Of a DNA stretch of 64,000 nucleotides, positions 45,008 through 53,966 are shown piece by piece (position 1 is the stretch's first letter; each line of letters opens with the position of its first letter). This DNA comes from CAWFPR01 sp963817635 (GTDB taxonomy: Bacteria > Acidobacteriota > Vicinamibacteria > Vicinamibacterales > 2-12-FULL-66-21): NCBI GenBank assembly GCA_963817635.1, contig CAWFPR010000028.1, positions 62,001-126,000 on the forward strand, in the 5' to 3' direction. Position numbers and translations under genes: made by a program. The notes beneath the pieces were generated by a model. The model was not told the DNA's origin and did no database searches. It saw only the letters and a program-made list of their open reading frames with translations.

Positions 45008-45525
45008 ACGCCATCGAGTGCGCCCGCGAACAGGACCTGCTCGACGCCTTGACGTCCGGACGATGGCCCGCCCGCTGCGAGCCGGATCTTCGCGCGCATG
45101 TCGAGACGTGCGCGGTCTGCCGCGATACGCTCGCGGTCGCGCTGCCGCTGCTGCTCGATGGCGACGCCGCCTACGCCGCCGCGCAGGTTCCGTCTTCCGG
45201 AATCGTCTGGTGGCGCGCGCAGATGCGGGCCCGCCGGGAGGCCGAGCGCCTCGCGAACCGGCCGATCACCATCGTCCAGACGATCGCGTGCATGTGCGGC
45301 GTGGCCCTGATCGCCGCGCTGACGTGGTGGACCGGGCCCGAGCTGCCCAGCTGGCGCGAGTGGCTGCGCTCCATCACCGGAGCGGCCGGCAGCGTCGTCA
45401 CATCGCTCACGAACGCGACCGCCATCTCGCCGTGGGGTTTCCTTCCGTGGCTCATCCTCGGCGTGTCGCTCGTCCTGGTGCCGCTTGCGATATATCTCGC
45501 GGTCGCCGGTGACGACGCGCGGTAG
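45004..45525 (+). CDS. anti-sigma factor with zinc-finger (ZAS) domain
   Basis: 173 residues. The N-terminal domain has RAHVETCAVCRD, the HxxxCxxC zinc-binding motif of anti-sigma factors. A basic juxtamembrane stretch is followed by two membrane helices (TIACMCGVALIAALTW and LPWLILGVSLVLVPLAIYL). It should hold the sigma factor encoded just before it at the membrane. Start GTG 45004 overlaps the sigma stop. Confidence 0.86.
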   Translation: MNAIECAREQDLLDALTSGRWPARCEPDLRAHVETCAVCRDTLAVALPLLLDGDAAYAAAQVPSSGIVWWRAQMRARREAERLANRPITIVQTIACMCGVALIAALTWWTGPELPSWREWLRSITGAAGSVVTSLTNATAISPWGFLPWLILGVSLVLVPLAIYLAVAGDDAR

Positions 45526-45588
45526 TCAGCGATCCTCCATGGCTCCGCTGTCTCCGCCGGAGGGCTGAGACTGCCGGCAAACGGTTGA

Positions 45589-47214
45589 TCAGCGGCTGGC
45601 GTTCTTCAGCGTGAGCACCTGACCGGGCCGGAGTCCCGTGTGGACCCCTTTGCGCACCACGACGACGCCGTTGACCAGGACGTAGGGCACGCCGACGGCG
45701 TAGGCGTGGGGTTGCTCGAACGTTGCGGCATCGTCTACGGTCGCGGCATCGAACACCACGAGGTCCGCGGCGTAGCCGGCCTTGACCTGGCCGCGGCCGT
45801 CGAAACGGAAGTGCTCCGCCGGGAGCGACGTCATCTTGCGTACCGCTTCCTCGAGCGGGATGACGTGCCGCCTGCGGACGTACTCGCCGAGGACCCTCAC
45901 GTTGTTGCCGTACCCGCGAGGGTGCGGCACACCGTCGCCGGGCGTGAGCACCGAGCTGTCCGATGCGATCGCCACCTCCGGGTGCTTCATGATGCGCACG
46001 ACATCGTCGTCCGACATGAGGTGGTACACCATCGACGCGCCGCCGGCCATCATCATCTGGCGCGCGACCTCGAGCTGAGCCTCGAGGGAATCGCTCCCTT
46101 GCACCCGCCCGGCAATCTCCTTGATCGAAAGGCCGTTGAAGGTCGGATCGGCGCCGTAGGACGACACCACCGCGAACGACAGGTCCTGAATCCCGCGCTC
46201 GGCGAGCATCGCGCGCATCTCGGTGCGAATCCGCGCCCAGGTCGCCGGATCCTTCAGCCGCGCCTCAATCGCAATCTGCCCGCCCTCGAGCGACCACGAC
46301 GGGAAGCGGATTCCGAGTGTCGAGCTCGCCGCGGTATAGGCGTACTGGTCGGCTTCGACGTCCACGCCGCGCGCGCGCGCCGCGTCGATCATCGCCAGCG
46401 CTTTCGCGGAATCGCCCCATCGCGAGGGACTGTCGACCTTCAGGTGGGAGATCTGGACGCGGCAGCCACCGGCGTCGCCGACCCGGATCGTCTCTTCGAT
46501 CGCCTTCTCGAGCTCCGTACCCTCGTTGCGCATGTGGGAGGCGTACACGCCACCGGCATTCCCGGCAATCCGCGCCAGTTCGATGAGCTCAGGTGTTTTC
46601 GTGTAGGTGCCGGGAACGTACTGCAGGCCCGTCGAGAAGCCGACCGCGCCGTCGGCCATCGCCCGCCAGACGAGCGATTTCATCCGGGCCAGCTCCGCCA
46701 GGGTGGCGTCGCGATCCTCTGTGCCCATCACGGCCCGCCGCACCGTGTTATGGCCGATCAGGGTCGCGTAGTTGACCGACGCGCCGACGTCACGGACCTT
46801 CGTCAGCGCCTCGCCGACGTCGAGCGCCGAACCGCCGCAGTTGCCCGCGACGATCGTCGTGACCCCCATGCGCACGAAGTTTTCGGCACGCGGGTGGTCG
46901 GCGATGTCGTCGGCGTGGGTGTGGACGTCGATGAACCCCGGCGCCACGACCAGCCCGGTTGCGTCGATCACCTCGTCGGCGGTGCCACGCGGCAGGTTGC
47001 GCCGGACCGCGACGATGCGGCCATCGGCGACCGCCACGTCGGCCACGACGCCTGGCGAGCCGGTGCCGTCGACTACGGTGCCGCCGGCGATCAGCAGGTC
47101 GTAGCGCGGCGCCTGCGACCGTGGGGCCTGGGACCGCGGCGCCGGCGCCCCCGGCGCGATGCCGAGCAGCGCCAGCCCGACAATCGCGGCCGCCCGAAAT
47201 AGGCGAGCGAGCAT
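45589..47214 (-). CDS. D-aminoacylase / N-acyl-D-amino-acid deacylase family amidohydrolase
   Basis: 541 residues. Signal-like N-terminus followed by an APRSQAPRSQAPRYD repeat (three copies of a 15-base unit). The metal site of the amidohydrolase barrel is present: FIDVHTHADD (HxH), NCGGS (Cys), SHMRNEG, QISHLKVDSP and the late Asp in IASDSS. Enzymes of this family remove the acyl group from N-acyl-D-amino acids. The symporter gene ends 7 bases upstream of its start, and the two likely form an uptake-and-hydrolysis unit. The APRSQ repeat lies between the signal peptide and the mature domain. Confidence 0.88.
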   Translation of the reverse strand: MLARLFRAAAIVGLALLGIAPGAPAPRSQAPRSQAPRYDLLIAGGTVVDGTGSPGVVADVAVADGRIVAVRRNLPRGTADEVIDATGLVVAPGFIDVHTHADDIADHPRAENFVRMGVTTIVAGNCGGSALDVGEALTKVRDVGASVNYATLIGHNTVRRAVMGTEDRDATLAELARMKSLVWRAMADGAVGFSTGLQYVPGTYTKTPELIELARIAGNAGGVYASHMRNEGTELEKAIEETIRVGDAGGCRVQISHLKVDSPSRWGDSAKALAMIDAARARGVDVEADQYAYTAASSTLGIRFPSWSLEGGQIAIEARLKDPATWARIRTEMRAMLAERGIQDLSFAVVSSYGADPTFNGLSIKEIAGRVQGSDSLEAQLEVARQMMMAGGASMVYHLMSDDDVVRIMKHPEVAIASDSSVLTPGDGVPHPRGYGNNVRVLGEYVRRRHVIPLEEAVRKMTSLPAEHFRFDGRGQVKAGYAADLVVFDAATVDDAATFEQPHAYAVGVPYVLVNGVVVVRKGVHTGLRPGQVLTLKNASR

Positions 47215-47221
47215 GTGAGTT

Positions 47222-48950
47222 TCAGCCCTGCGTCTCGTTGCGCGCGCCGCCGGTCATCAAGCTGACCGTCGTGCCGACGACCAGGACGACGAGGACACCA
47301 AGGGGATTCTGCCACAGGAACGAGAGTCCCCGCGTGGCCGGATGCAGGGCGAAGACCGCCACGGCCGCGATGCCGGCCATCAGGCCGACGAACGCGCCCG
47401 TCCCGTTCGCCCGTCGCACCGCCAGCGCGAGGACGAACACGCCGAGGAGCGACCCGTAGAAGAACGAGCCGAAGCGATTGACCACCTCGATGAGCGAGCC
47501 GAGGTTGGCGGCGAACATGGCCACGAAGCACGCGAAGACACCCCAGAACCCGGTGGCCAGCTTCGACACCATCAGATAGTGCGCGTCGCTCGCCACCGGA
47601 CGCACCATCCGGCGATAGATGTCGATGACGGTCGACGTCGCCAGCGAGTTCAGCTCGGCGGCGATGCTCGACATGGCGGCGGCGAAGATCGCGGCGATCA
47701 TCAGGCCGACGAGTCCGACCGGGAGCTTCGTGGTGATGAACGTGGGAAAGACGTAGTTGACGTCGGGCGTCGGCGTGTCACCCGTCAGGCCGCTGTAGCC
47801 CGAGTCGCCGGTGACGTCGCGCACCAGCGCCGCGGCGCGGGTCCGTACGCTCTTCAGTTGCGTGTTGGACGCGAGAAACGACTGGCGCGCGGCGTCCTGC
47901 TGGCCGTCGCCCGCATGGGCGAGCGCGGTCGACGCGTCCCGCCGGGCTTCGAAGGCGCGCGTGAACTCGGCTTCGAGCGCGCGGAACTCGCCGGCCCTGG
48001 CGCTCCCCTCGATCTGCTAGCGCGTGCACGCGGTTGAAGAGCATCGGCGGCTGGTTGAACAGGTAGAACACGAAAACGAGCACCCCGGTCAGCAGCACGA
48101 GCGCCTGGAGCGGGATCTTGAAAAAAGCGCTCATGAGGAGCGACTGCCGCCCCTCGTTGATCGACTTGGCGGTGAGGTAGCGCTGCACCTGGCTCTGATC
48201 GCAGCCGAAGTACGACAGCATCAGGAACACGCCGCCGAGCAGCCCGGACCAGAACGTGTAGGTCTGACGCGGATCGACGGTGAAGTCGACGGTGTTGAGC
48301 CGGCCGGCGGCCCCCGCCACGTGCAGCGCCTCCGATACGCTCACGTGCGACGGCAGGCCGATGATGAGCGCCGCGACGGCCGCGCACAGGCCGAACACGA
48401 TCACCACCATCTGCTTGACGTCCGTCCAGGTCACGGCCTGGACGCCCCCGACCATCGTATAGAGCGCCGTCGGCACGCCGATGGCGACGATGGTGAGCGT
48501 GAGGTTCCAGCCGAGCATGATTGACAGGATGACCGACGGGGCCGCGATGATGACGCCGCACGAGAGGCCGCGGGACACCAGGAACAGGACGCTCGCCAGC
48601 GTTCGCGTCTTGAGGTCGAACCGCTTCTCGAGATACTCGTACGCGGTGAACACGCGGGCGCGGTAGAAGAACGGCACCAGCGTCACCGACAGGATGACCA
48701 TCGCGATCGGCAGGCCGAAATAGAACTGCACGAACCGCATCCCGTCCGCATAACCCTGCCCCGTCGTCCCCACGAGCGTGATGGCGCTCAACTGGGTGGC
48801 CATCACCGACAGGCCGACAGCCCACCACGGCAGACTCCGGTTGGCGAGGAAGTACCCTTCCACTTCATCGGCGGCCTTGGTGCGCTTCAAGCCGTCGTAG
48901 ACGATCCAGACGAGATACACCCCGACGACGAGCCAGTCGACTATGTGCAT
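47222..48950 (-). CDS. sodium:solute symporter (one apparent frameshift)
   Basis: About 575 residues with 12-14 membrane helices of the SSS (LeuT-fold) family. Marks include helix 1 with an unwound segment (VGLSVMATQLSAITLVG), GCDQSQVQRYLTAKS and, after the break, IFAAAMSSIAAELNSLATSTV (Na+ site Ser/Thr). One extra base near 48014 splits the gene; skipping it joins NRVHALA to IEGSARAGEFRALEAEF. An unusual charged soluble loop of about 75 residues follows that joint (to about 47790). It carries solute into the cell with Na+, and is paired with the D-aminoacylase gene. Confidence 0.86.
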
Positions 48951-49010
48951 GCAGGCGGATCCGTGGCGACGAGCATCCGAACAGGGAGTGAGGGCGTGCT
49001 GCCGGCTACG

Positions 49011-49124
49011 TCACGAAAAGGCACGTTTGAACGCCCAGAGCGCGGCAATGACCAGCGCTTCGCACACGATCGCCCAGACGTACAGGCGACGGGTCCGCGC
49101 ATCGAGTGCATCCTCGGACTTCAT
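49011..49124 (-). CDS. 37-residue single-helix membrane protein, candidate symporter accessory protein
   Basis: A short frame (ATG 49124, stop 49011-49013) begins MKSEDALDARTRRLYVW, then one hydrophobic helix (AIVCEALVIAALWAF) and a basic end KRAFS. It lies 60 bases upstream of the symporter start on the same strand. Charge distribution and size match the very small proteins found next to some SSS symporters. The call rests on composition and position; homology cannot be checked here. Confidence 0.6.
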   Translation of the reverse strand: MKSEDALDARTRRLYVWAIVCEALVIAALWAFKRAFS

Positions 49125-49517
49125 GGGGCAAGAGTATAGCTGAGAGGGAAAAGCAGCGTCATCCGCTGTCGAACGGGCGAACAACGTGGGTCGTTTCTAC
49201 GCGATAGCGGATCCGAGTCCGTCGCCACCGCGTGGCGCACGGAACCCCGGGAGGGCCTCCGATCTGGCGCCAAAGCAGGCGGCGGATGAGCTGACCGAAT
49301 CGAGGGAGCGTTGCCTGATCGGGACGTCACATTTACACGGCGGGTCATACTACGCGCCTCCGCGAAAGCCACGAGTCGCCTGCGCACACCGGAATCATCA
49401 GATCGCCGGGGCAATTCGACGCGGCGAAGATGGACTCCTTCTTGCTGACTCCGTCGCTGGAGTGGACAGCGCCGGGCGAACGCCCCCCTTTTCCACACGG
49501 TCCACCTCAGGCATACG
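49125..49517. other. non-coding gap without recognisable features
   Basis: 393 bases between the divergent 37-residue gene and the GT2 gene. A 32-codon frame from ATG 49430 to a stop at 49526-49528 overlaps the GT2 start but has no ribosome site and no recognisable content. No repeat array, RNA gene or clear promoter was seen. Confidence 0.4.
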
Positions 49518-50459
49518 ATGTCCGCTGAAGTACCGGTAATCTCCGTCATCGTTCCCTGTTTCAACCAGGCGCACCTGCTGCGCGAAGCGCTGGACAGCGT
49601 TGGCACTCCCAGGCGCGGCACGGAAATCGTCGTCGTCGACGATGAATCGACCGACGACACGCTGGCAGTCGCGAACGACTACGCGGTCCGGTCGCCCGTT
49701 CCTGTCTTCGTCGTTCGACAGGACCATCAGGGGTGCGCCGCCGCCCGCAATCGCGGTCTGCGCGAGAGCCGCGGCCGGTACCTCGTCTTCCTGGATGCGG
49801 ACGACCGGCTCGCGCCAGGCGCACTCGACCTTGCTGCCACGGCCATCGAAGAGCGTCCGGAGTGCTTCTTCGTATTCGGCCGATCCCGGATGGTGTCGCC
49901 CGACGGCGCGTTCCCGCCCGCACCGGTCCAGCCTCGCTCGGACGATCACTACCGCGAACTGCTCCGACGCAACTTCATCTGGATATCGGCCATGGTGCTG
50001 TTCCGCCGCGAGGCGGTGGAACTGGCCGGCGGGTTCGACCGAGCCGTCAACTCATCGGCTGACTACGGGCTCTACCTGAACATCGCGAGGCATCATCCCG
50101 TCTGCGACCACGGTCAGGTCGTGGCCTACTGCCGGCGCCACGCGACGGACAGGCACGGCAACGCCGCGACGCTGCTGCGCGAAACGCTCGCGGTGCTCCG
50201 CTCCCAGCGGCCGTTCCTCGCTGGCGACCGGGCCTCCCAGGACGCATTTCACGAGGGCTGGCGCGCGTGGCAGGAACTCTACGGCAGTGATCTCCTGGAC
50301 GAGATCCGGGGGCACGTCGCGGATCGCGCGTGGTGGCCGGCGATGAGGAAGACGGCCACGCTCGTCCACTATCACCCGCGCGGCGCCGTGCACGAGGCGG
50401 TGTGCAAGGCGCGCACGACGTTTGGCGCACGGAGAAAGTCGCTGGCAGCCAGCCGCTAA
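49518..50459 (+). CDS. glycosyltransferase family 2
   Basis: 313 residues, GT-A fold. SVIVPCFNQAHLLREALDSV opens the nucleotide-sugar binding domain. VVVDDESTDDT and FLDADDRLAPGA (the DxD motif binding metal and the sugar nucleotide) follow. A C-terminal helix-rich region of about 110 residues has no recognised domain and no membrane helix. It adds a sugar to an unknown acceptor. It stands alone, with a hairpin after its stop. Confidence 0.88.
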   Translation: MSAEVPVISVIVPCFNQAHLLREALDSVGTPRRGTEIVVVDDESTDDTLAVANDYAVRSPVPVFVVRQDHQGCAAARNRGLRESRGRYLVFLDADDRLAPGALDLAATAIEERPECFFVFGRSRMVSPDGAFPPAPVQPRSDDHYRELLRRNFIWISAMVLFRREAVELAGGFDRAVNSSADYGLYLNIARHHPVCDHGQVVAYCRRHATDRHGNAATLLRETLAVLRSQRPFLAGDRASQDAFHEGWRAWQELYGSDLLDEIRGHVADRAWWPAMRKTATLVHYHPRGAVHEAVCKARTTFGARRKSLAASR

Positions 50460-50464
50460 GTCCG

Positions 50465-50550
50465 GGCCCGTCAAGGAATAAGTGTGGCATCTCTGGGCAT
50501 CGAGGCGCCCGGATCGCAAGGCGCAATGTCACAGATATTCCTGACGGGCC
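50465..50550. terminator. inverted repeat between convergent genes
   Basis: Arms at 50465-50480 (ggcccgtcaaggaata) and 50536-50550 (tattcctgacgggcc) pair with one unpaired A around a 55-base centre containing gcgcccggatcgcaaggcgc. It lies between the GT2 stop and the convergent MutS-like stop. It could terminate both transcripts or be a small REP/MITE-like element. Confidence 0.45.
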
Positions 50551-50577
50551 GTGAGCCCAGGATTGAACGCCACAGCG

Positions 50578-52377
50578 TCACAGGTCGATTCCGATGAGCC
50601 GCATCAACCGCAGCGCGTTGCTCGAGGTCGCGAGCCCGTCGAGCAGCCGGTAGTCGAAGTGCATGCTGCCCTGCTCGTCCACGGTCTCGGTGAAATGCAC
50701 GAGACGCGCGGCACTGTTGAGCGGGTCTTCCGAGGCGAGATTCAGGTCGTGCGTGGTCATGGCGCCGATCGCGCCGGCTGCCAGCAAATGGCGCGCCACG
50801 CCGCGCACCGCGATACCCCGTTCAGCAGAGTTGGTGCCCTGCAGAATCTCGTCGAGCAGGTAGAGCAGCACGCGCCCGGGCCGGGGACGCTCGGCGGCGT
50901 CCACAACGCCCTTCAGGCGCGCGAGCGCGGCCATGAAGTAGGACAGGCCCAGCTCGAGCGAATCCTGCACGCGGATGCTCGTCTGGAGATCGCTCGGCGG
51001 GAGCCGGAGCGAGGTGGCGCATACGCAGCCGCCAGCCTGCGCCAGCACGGCATTGAGCCCGATCGCCCGCAGCAGCGTGCTCTTGCCCGACATGTTCGAA
51101 CCGGTCACGAGCAGCAGCGTGCCCGGCGGTCCAACGCTGACGTCGTTGGCGACGCGGCGATCGTCGGCGATCAGCGGGTGTCCCAGCGCCTCGGCGGCGT
51201 AGATCGGCTCGGCGTCGATCCGCGGCAGGCACCACGACGGATTGTCGAAGCGCGCACCGGCAAGCGCGGAGAGCGCGTCGAGATCGCCCAGGCCCTCGAG
51301 CCACTCGCGCACGTGCGTCCCCGTGTGCGCCCGCCAGCGATCGAGCGCGAACATCACGTGGAAATCCCACAGCGTGAACGCCTGCACGGGAAAGTGCAGC
51401 ATGGCGGCGCCGTCCCGCAGTGTGGCGAAGCTCAGGATGCGATTGAAGCGCCGCATGCAGACAGGCGCCGACCGCCCCTCGGCCGAGAGGCGCTGCTGAG
51501 CAACGCGCAGCCGGTCGGCTTCGAATCCGTGCGCGGTGGCATGCTCGAAGAGCGCCGCGTAGCGGCCGAGCGCCGCCTGGCCCGCGCCGGCCCGCCCGAA
51601 CGACAGGCCGATCGCATGTGCCCTTGAAAACCACAGAAGGATGCCGGCCACCATGGGCAGCAGCCAGTACGCGCCCTGCACGAGACCCGCCGCGTGGAGG
51701 CCCGCGAGGATCCAGATCGAAGCGGTCAGCGCGAGCACGAGGAGGCGCCATACGGCGGAGAGCGCTGGCGGCGCCTCGGCCCACGCCAGGAAGGCATCGA
51801 TCTCGATCTGCCGCGCGCCCGAGGCGCGGATGCCGTGCGCCGCCAGGCGCTCGCGCCACTCGTCGAGCGCAGCCAGCTCGGTGACGCCGCGCTGGCGGGC
51901 ACGGACCTCGTCGGGATCGGCTGCGGTGAGCAGCCACGCCGCCAGCCGCGCGTGGCCGCCTGGGGTGGCCGTCGGACCGAGCCACTGGAAGAGCGAGGCG
52001 CGGCCGAACAGATCGAGGTCGAGGGCGTACGGATGATGAGCCAGATCGATCGAGACCGGGGCATCGGCCGGTGGCAGATCGTCCCAGCGACGTTCGGCAC
52101 GCGCGAGCGCGCGCACGTTGGCGACGCGGAGCGCCTCGCACCAGGCCACGCGCTCCTCGACGCGCGCGTGGTAGCCGACGAGCACGGCAAAGACGGCAAG
52201 GAGGCAGACCCCGGCGCCCAGAGGAATCCCGCCGTCGCCGTGGGTCAACGCCCAGAGCACCAGCGCCAGGCCGGGGATGAAGGACGCCAGGCGCAGGCGC
52301 GAGATCCGCGTCGATCTGCGCGATTCGGCATCGCGCCGGGTCGTGTGCCTGGCGGCGCGGTCCGCGTAGGGCCGCAT
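50578..52377 (-). CDS. membrane-anchored MutS-like ATPase
   Basis: 599 residues. The N-terminal part has two predicted membrane helices (LASFIPGLALVLWAL and GAGVCLLAVFAVLVGY) and two more in the middle. The C-terminal part is a MutS ATPase: Walker A VTGSNMSGKST, YFMAALARLK, Walker B YLLDEILQGTN and MTTHDL. The N-terminal mismatch-recognition domain of MutS1 is absent, so it is one of the short membrane-linked MutS homologues and probably not a post-replicative mismatch sensor. ATG 52377 overlaps the methyltransferase stop (TGATG) with an AAGG upstream; ATG 52395 is the alternative. Confidence 0.85.
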   Translation of the reverse strand: MRPYADRAARHTTRRDAESRRSTRISRLRLASFIPGLALVLWALTHGDGGIPLGAGVCLLAVFAVLVGYHARVEERVAWCEALRVANVRALARAERRWDDLPPADAPVSIDLAHHPYALDLDLFGRASLFQWLGPTATPGGHARLAAWLLTAADPDEVRARQRGVTELAALDEWRERLAAHGIRASGARQIEIDAFLAWAEAPPALSAVWRLLVLALTASIWILAGLHAAGLVQGAYWLLPMVAGILLWFSRAHAIGLSFGRAGAGQAALGRYAALFEHATAHGFEADRLRVAQQRLSAEGRSAPVCMRRFNRILSFATLRDGAAMLHFPVQAFTLWDFHVMFALDRWRAHTGTHVREWLEGLGDLDALSALAGARFDNPSWCLPRIDAEPIYAAEALGHPLIADDRRVANDVSVGPPGTLLLVTGSNMSGKSTLLRAIGLNAVLAQAGGCVCATSLRLPPSDLQTSIRVQDSLELGLSYFMAALARLKGVVDAAERPRPGRVLLYLLDEILQGTNSAERGIAVRGVARHLLAAGAIGAMTTHDLNLASEDPLNSAARLVHFTETVDEQGSMHFDYRLLDGLATSSNALRLMRLIGIDL

Positions 52378-53137
52378 CACGCGCGTGCCTTCCATGCGGC
52401 AATATTCAGGCGCCAGTAGTCCAAGGTGAACGGCGGCGTGTCGCGGGACGCCCGATCGGTCAGGGCGGCGACGAACGGATTCCGCAGCCCGTCAGGCAGG
52501 CGGGCCAGATGGTGGCGGAGGCAGACGCACGCAATGAACTCCGCAAACGCCGCCGCGGTCGGTATCGTCGTCGGCGCCTCCTCGAGCGACGTCTCGACGT
52601 CGCGGAAGCCCGCGCGTTCGAGCCGGGCGCGCGTCTCGTGCGGATGGGCGAACCGCCAGGGATCGGACCAGTCCGCCAGGTGTTCCCGAAATGGCGAGAG
52701 CCGCATCAGCGCGTGCGCGCGGGTGAGCAGGCGCCGGAGATTGGGCCCGCCGCCGCACTGCGCGACCAGCCGTCCGCCAGGCTTCAGCGCGGCGGTGGAT
52801 GCTGGCGAACAACCGGTCGTGGTCGAGGATCCAGTGGAAGGTCGCCGCGCTGAAGACCGCGTCGAACGATTCTGCGAACGGCAACGCCCCCCCGTCCGCC
52901 CGCACAAAAGCCGGGGTCTGACCCACGGGCCCGGGACAGCATCGCGGCGGACCGATCGAGTCCCACCACGAGCGTTCCCGCCAGGACGCCGATCTCGGAT
53001 GTCAGACGGGCCGTTCCACAGCCCACATCGAGGACGCGCTCACCAGGCCGCGGCGCCAGCCGCGCCAAGACCTTAAGTCCCCACCCGAGCTGAGGATCCG
53101 AGAGCCGGTGATACCGCGTCGCGTCCCAGTCCGCCAT
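52377..53137 (-). CDS. class I SAM-dependent methyltransferase (two apparent frameshifts)
   Basis: About 252 residues after removing one extra base near 52920 and one near 52794. Motif I is GERVLDVGCGTARLT (SAM-binding glycine loop). The acidic loop VGLDRS follows, then SAATFHWILDHDRLFASI and LKPGGRLVAQCGG (motif III). The layout resembles trans-aconitate 2-methyltransferase-like and malonyl-ACP methyltransferase-like enzymes. The true substrate is unknown. ATG 53137 precedes DWDATRYHRLSDPQ. Its stop overlaps the start of the MutS-like gene. Confidence 0.83.
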
Positions 53138-53303
53138 CAATCCAGTGTACAGCCCGCATCCGGGAGATTCGCATCCTGCGGATCGTCTCCGGCGCGGACT
53201 ACCGGGCCTGGCTGAACGGCGCTCATGCGCACTGAACGGCCGTCGCCCCATTCACCTTGATCTTCCGAGGTCGTCATGATGTCCTGCTCCGCAGCAGGAG
53301 CAC

Positions 53304-53720
53304 ATGATGGTCTTCCGAACCGCTCTCGTCGCCGCTTGCCTCGCCGCCGCCGCGATCCACGCGCAGAACCCGCCGGCGCAGGCGCCGCGGTGGACGCCGC
53401 CCGATCCGACCAACCTCCAGGTGTTCCCCAAGGACATCGCAAAACGGGATCTGGTGCAGAACATGAAGGGGTTCACCGCCGCCCTTGGCGTCCGCTGCGA
53501 GTTCTGCCACGTCGGCGAGGGCGACGACCTCACGAAGTTCGATTTCGCGAGCGACGAGCGGCGGCAGAAGCGGAATGCCCGCCTGATGTTGAAGATGACC
53601 GCCGAGATCAACCAGAAGCTGGCCGACGTGCCCGAGCCGCGCCCTGACGGCACGCCCGCCGTCACCTGCTACACGTGCCATCGCGGCGAGAAGAAACCGC
53701 AGACGGCACGGCCGCAGTAA
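53304..53720 (+). CDS. c-type cytochrome, photosynthetic reaction centre cytochrome family
   Basis: 138 residues. Signal peptide (FRTALVAACLAAAAIHAQ) and two haem-binding CxxCH sites: CEFCH near residue 70 and CYTCH near residue 123. NLQVFPKDIAKRDLVQNMKG is typical of the small two-haem relatives of the reaction-centre cytochrome subunit found in non-phototrophic Acidobacteriota. It probably shuttles electrons in the periplasm. No reaction-centre gene is present in the window. The gene converges with the DUF2007 gene nine bases away. Confidence 0.85.
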   Translation: MMVFRTALVAACLAAAAIHAQNPPAQAPRWTPPDPTNLQVFPKDIAKRDLVQNMKGFTAALGVRCEFCHVGEGDDLTKFDFASDERRQKRNARLMLKMTAEINQKLADVPEPRPDGTPAVTCYTCHRGEKKPQTARPQ

Positions 53721-53729
53721 CGCGGCCAA

Positions 53730-53966
53730 TCAGCCCTCCAGATCCTTCAGCAGCTCGCGCGCCTCGTCGGCGTTCTCGGCCGGAACCTGGATCGCGGGCG
53801 TCATGTCAGAACCAACGGCGCTTCCGGGAAACAGGTGCAACAGCGCCCCGCCGGCGACGTTGAATTCGATGTCGGCTTCCTCGAGCAGCGACTGGGCCAC
53901 CGCAAGCAGCCCCGGATCGTTGGTCTTGAATACGGTAACGGGACCCGCGGGGTCCTGGTCTGTCAT
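53730..53966 (-). CDS. DUF2007 domain protein
   Basis: 78 residues. VTVFKTNDPGLLAVAQSLLE, then EADIEFNV and IQVPAENADEARELLKDLE are typical of the small DUF2007 fold, described in databases as a putative signal-transducing domain. No catalytic residues can be named. Its start overlaps the stop of the upstream gene by four bases. Confidence 0.82.
   Translation of the reverse strand: MTDQDPAGPVTVFKTNDPGLLAVAQSLLEEADIEFNVAGGALLHLFPGSAVGSDMTPAIQVPAENADEARELLKDLEG

Noticed and set aside
49430..49528. 32-codon leader peptide before the GT2 gene
   Set aside because: No ribosome site, no regulatory features and a proline-rich random composition.
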